This document shows positions 24,104-25,507 of a stretch of DNA of 25,507 nucleotides, in pieces (positions within the stretch are counted from its first letter, which is position 1; the number at the start of each line of letters is the position of its first letter). The notes below the pieces were generated by a model. It worked only from the letters and a program-made list of their open reading frames with translations, had not been told where the DNA came from and searched no databases. The DNA comes from CAZMRQ01 sp964568795 (lineage in GTDB: Bacteria; Pseudomonadota; Gammaproteobacteria; Comchoanobacterales; Comchoanobacteraceae), in assembly GCA_964568795.1 (NCBI GenBank), contig CAZMRQ010000019.1, positions 1-25,507 on the forward strand, written 5' to 3'. A program made the position numbers and the translations under genes.

Positions 24104-25248
24104 GTGTTATATATGTTCCTATACTCTTCCAGTGCTTCACCTTATGTCACTTCAATCATGATGATGCTCCACATGGGTGGTGACTGTTTGAATAATATAG
24201 TTGAGATGGAAAAAGATGCTGTATTTAAAAGTTTGATACAAATGAATATTCCAAAACCTGTGAGCGTAGATGTGTGGTTGAGAACAATGGGGCAAAGGGG
24301 TGTGCGTCAGCTGGCAAATGTGAATACCAGGTTGCACCAAAGCATACTAGCAGATCAAAAAGAAGTGACGGGTCATATCGACGCGGCATTTTGCCGTGGG
24401 CATAAGAAAGAGGCACATTATAGTTACAAAGGCGAGAAAGGATACATGCCAATGGTGGCTCATATCGCAGAATCAGGTAGCGTGATAGCCACTGAGTTCC
24501 GAGAAGGTAGCAAGTCACCCTGTAGTTAAAACCTTGAATTTATCGAGCACTGTGAACAGAGTCTGCCAGAAGGTATTCGCATTACAAAGTTAAGGGCAGA
24601 TAGCACGGGATATCAATCAAAGATATTGACTACTGCCATGAAAGAAAGATCAGATATGCTATCAGAGCCCTCATGCATCCGTCGCTCAGAAAGCAAATCG
24701 GTGAAGAACAGACTGAGAACCATTGGTGTGCAGAGATGGGATGCTCACAAGAATGTGGATACCATGAAAATGGTGCACTGCATGGTAGAATCAGAGCATG
24801 CCTTTACGTTGGTGGTCACAAGGACCCGGAAAGAAGGTCAAAGTGAGCTGGATCTTCATTATGAATAAGCAGTAGATTAGGTTCATATCGGTGAATATGT
24901 GTACAGGGCAGTCGCTACAAACCATGAAAGCATGAACAGCAGCGAAGTGTTCCACTGGTACAACCAAAGAGCCGAGCACTCAGGGAATCGAATCAAGGAA
25001 TTTAAACTAGATTTTGGAGCGGAAAAACTACCTTGTGGTCAGTTCGATACTAATGCGCTGTACTTAGCCATCTGTGTACTCGCCTATAATTTACTAGTGA
25101 TACTGAAAAGAGTTTTGCCACGTAATTTAGGAAATATTGGAATGAAAAAATCCGCTTAGTCGTCTATGCTATAGTGGGGAAAATAGTGACTCATGAGCGA
25201 ATATTTTACCTAAAGATATCTAAATATCATGCAAAGATACATGACTAA
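24104..25248 (+). pseudogene. Decayed IS1380-family transposase
   Basis: Translation shows the IS1380 DDE transposase pattern: a helical segment with MMLHMGGDCLNNIVE, the first acidic site in HIDAAF followed by the KKEAHYSYKGEKGYMPM block, the second in LRADSTGYQ, and the conserved C-terminal GNRIKEFK, then PCGQFDTNALYLAICVLAYNL. One frame holds all of this, but it is broken by stops at 24527-24529 (TAA), 24866-24868 (TAA) and 24878-24880 (TAG). Near 25145-25150 a run of six A shifts the frame; restoring one A would join it to the family-like tail VVYAIVGKIVTHERIFYLKIS, ending at 25248. The N-terminal part, normally some 60 residues longer, is absent or unreadable. The residue just before NRIKE is Gly rather than the usual Glu. 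It is a dead copy. I could not identify terminal inverted repeats or target duplications. Confidence 0.88.
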
Positions 25249-25317
25249 ACAAGACTAAATATCAGTAAGTTAAACATATAAGAATAAATAAGCATTAAAG
25301 TCGCCTTGCGTGTACTG

Positions 25318-25343
25318 TATGTGCTCATGAAAAAAAGCACATA
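25318..25343. repeat. Inverted repeat with 8-bp stem downstream of the IS relic
   Basis: TATGTGCT (25318-25325) and AGCACATA (25336-25343) pair perfectly around a 10-nt loop. No T-run follows on the plus strand. The rest of 25249-25507 is AT-rich, and I see no gene there. Confidence 0.4.
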
Positions 25344-25507
25344 AAAACAGATAAACAGAAAGTCGATTTAGGAGCTAAAATGAAAAAATGAGCTCAGATT
25401 TTAATTTTGAGAGGTTCTCAGGAGCGGTTTTTGGGATATCCAGAGTTCTATCTAAAAATCTTACTATTGTAATTTATATGTCCTATCGGATGGTATGCTT
25501 TTATATA

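Noticed and set aside
1..25507. CRISPR array, rRNA genes, prophage or a defence cluster
   Set aside because: No regularly spaced repeats, rRNA sequence, phage structural genes or known defence gene sets were seen.

Overview
The window comes from a gammaproteobacterium with AT-rich DNA. The gene orders sdhCDAB-sucABCD and rodZ-hisS-yfgM-der, an AcnA-type aconitase, TolQR, Lol transporter parts and a FEDDIPF-ending SSB all fit that class. Several features suggest a host-associated genome under reduction: overlapping start and stop codons nearly everywhere, shortened versions of TolQ and RodZ, genes missing from familiar clusters (no ispG, bamB, yicC or second Lol permease at the expected places), a decayed insertion sequence, and a protein with a eukaryote-like death-fold pattern. 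I cannot name the species; placement near Legionellales or another intracellular or symbiotic lineage is only a guess.

Layout. 25-108: tRNA-Leu(UAA), followed at once by a reduced Lol pair (one permease, one ATPase, 122-1871). 1872-4452: a loose accessory stretch with long spacers, a 463-bp gap, a hypothetical protein with a death-domain-like C-terminal half (2335-3201), and a two-helix membrane protein with a large soluble domain (3405-4229). 4453-8310: ssb, acnA, a miniature tolQ and tolR on the plus strand, the last three coupled by overlaps. tolR converges with rph on the minus strand (8298-9026), and gmk diverges from rph. 9704-19390 and on to 20300: a promoter followed by sdhC-D-A-B, sucA-B-C-D and two unknown multipass membrane proteins, almost without spacers, likely one transcription unit. 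20269-23942 (minus strand): rodZ, hisS, yfgM-like and der. 24104-25248: a dead IS1380-family transposase in one frame with three stop codons and one slippage frameshift. 25249-25507: no gene seen.

How the genes work together. The central operon encodes the oxidative TCA arc from 2-oxoglutarate to fumarate: 2-oxoglutarate dehydrogenase E1 and E2, succinyl-CoA synthetase, and succinate dehydrogenase feeding the quinone pool. Aconitase sits nearby; the E3 lipoamide dehydrogenase is not in the window. Envelope upkeep is represented by the Lol pair, TolQR and a shortened RodZ. Information processing is represented by ssb, tRNA-Leu, hisS, der, rph and gmk. The most unusual content is the 2.3-4.2 kb accessory stretch, the paired membrane proteins at the end of the TCA operon, the degenerate LolD, and the altered nucleotide-specificity motif in Der.
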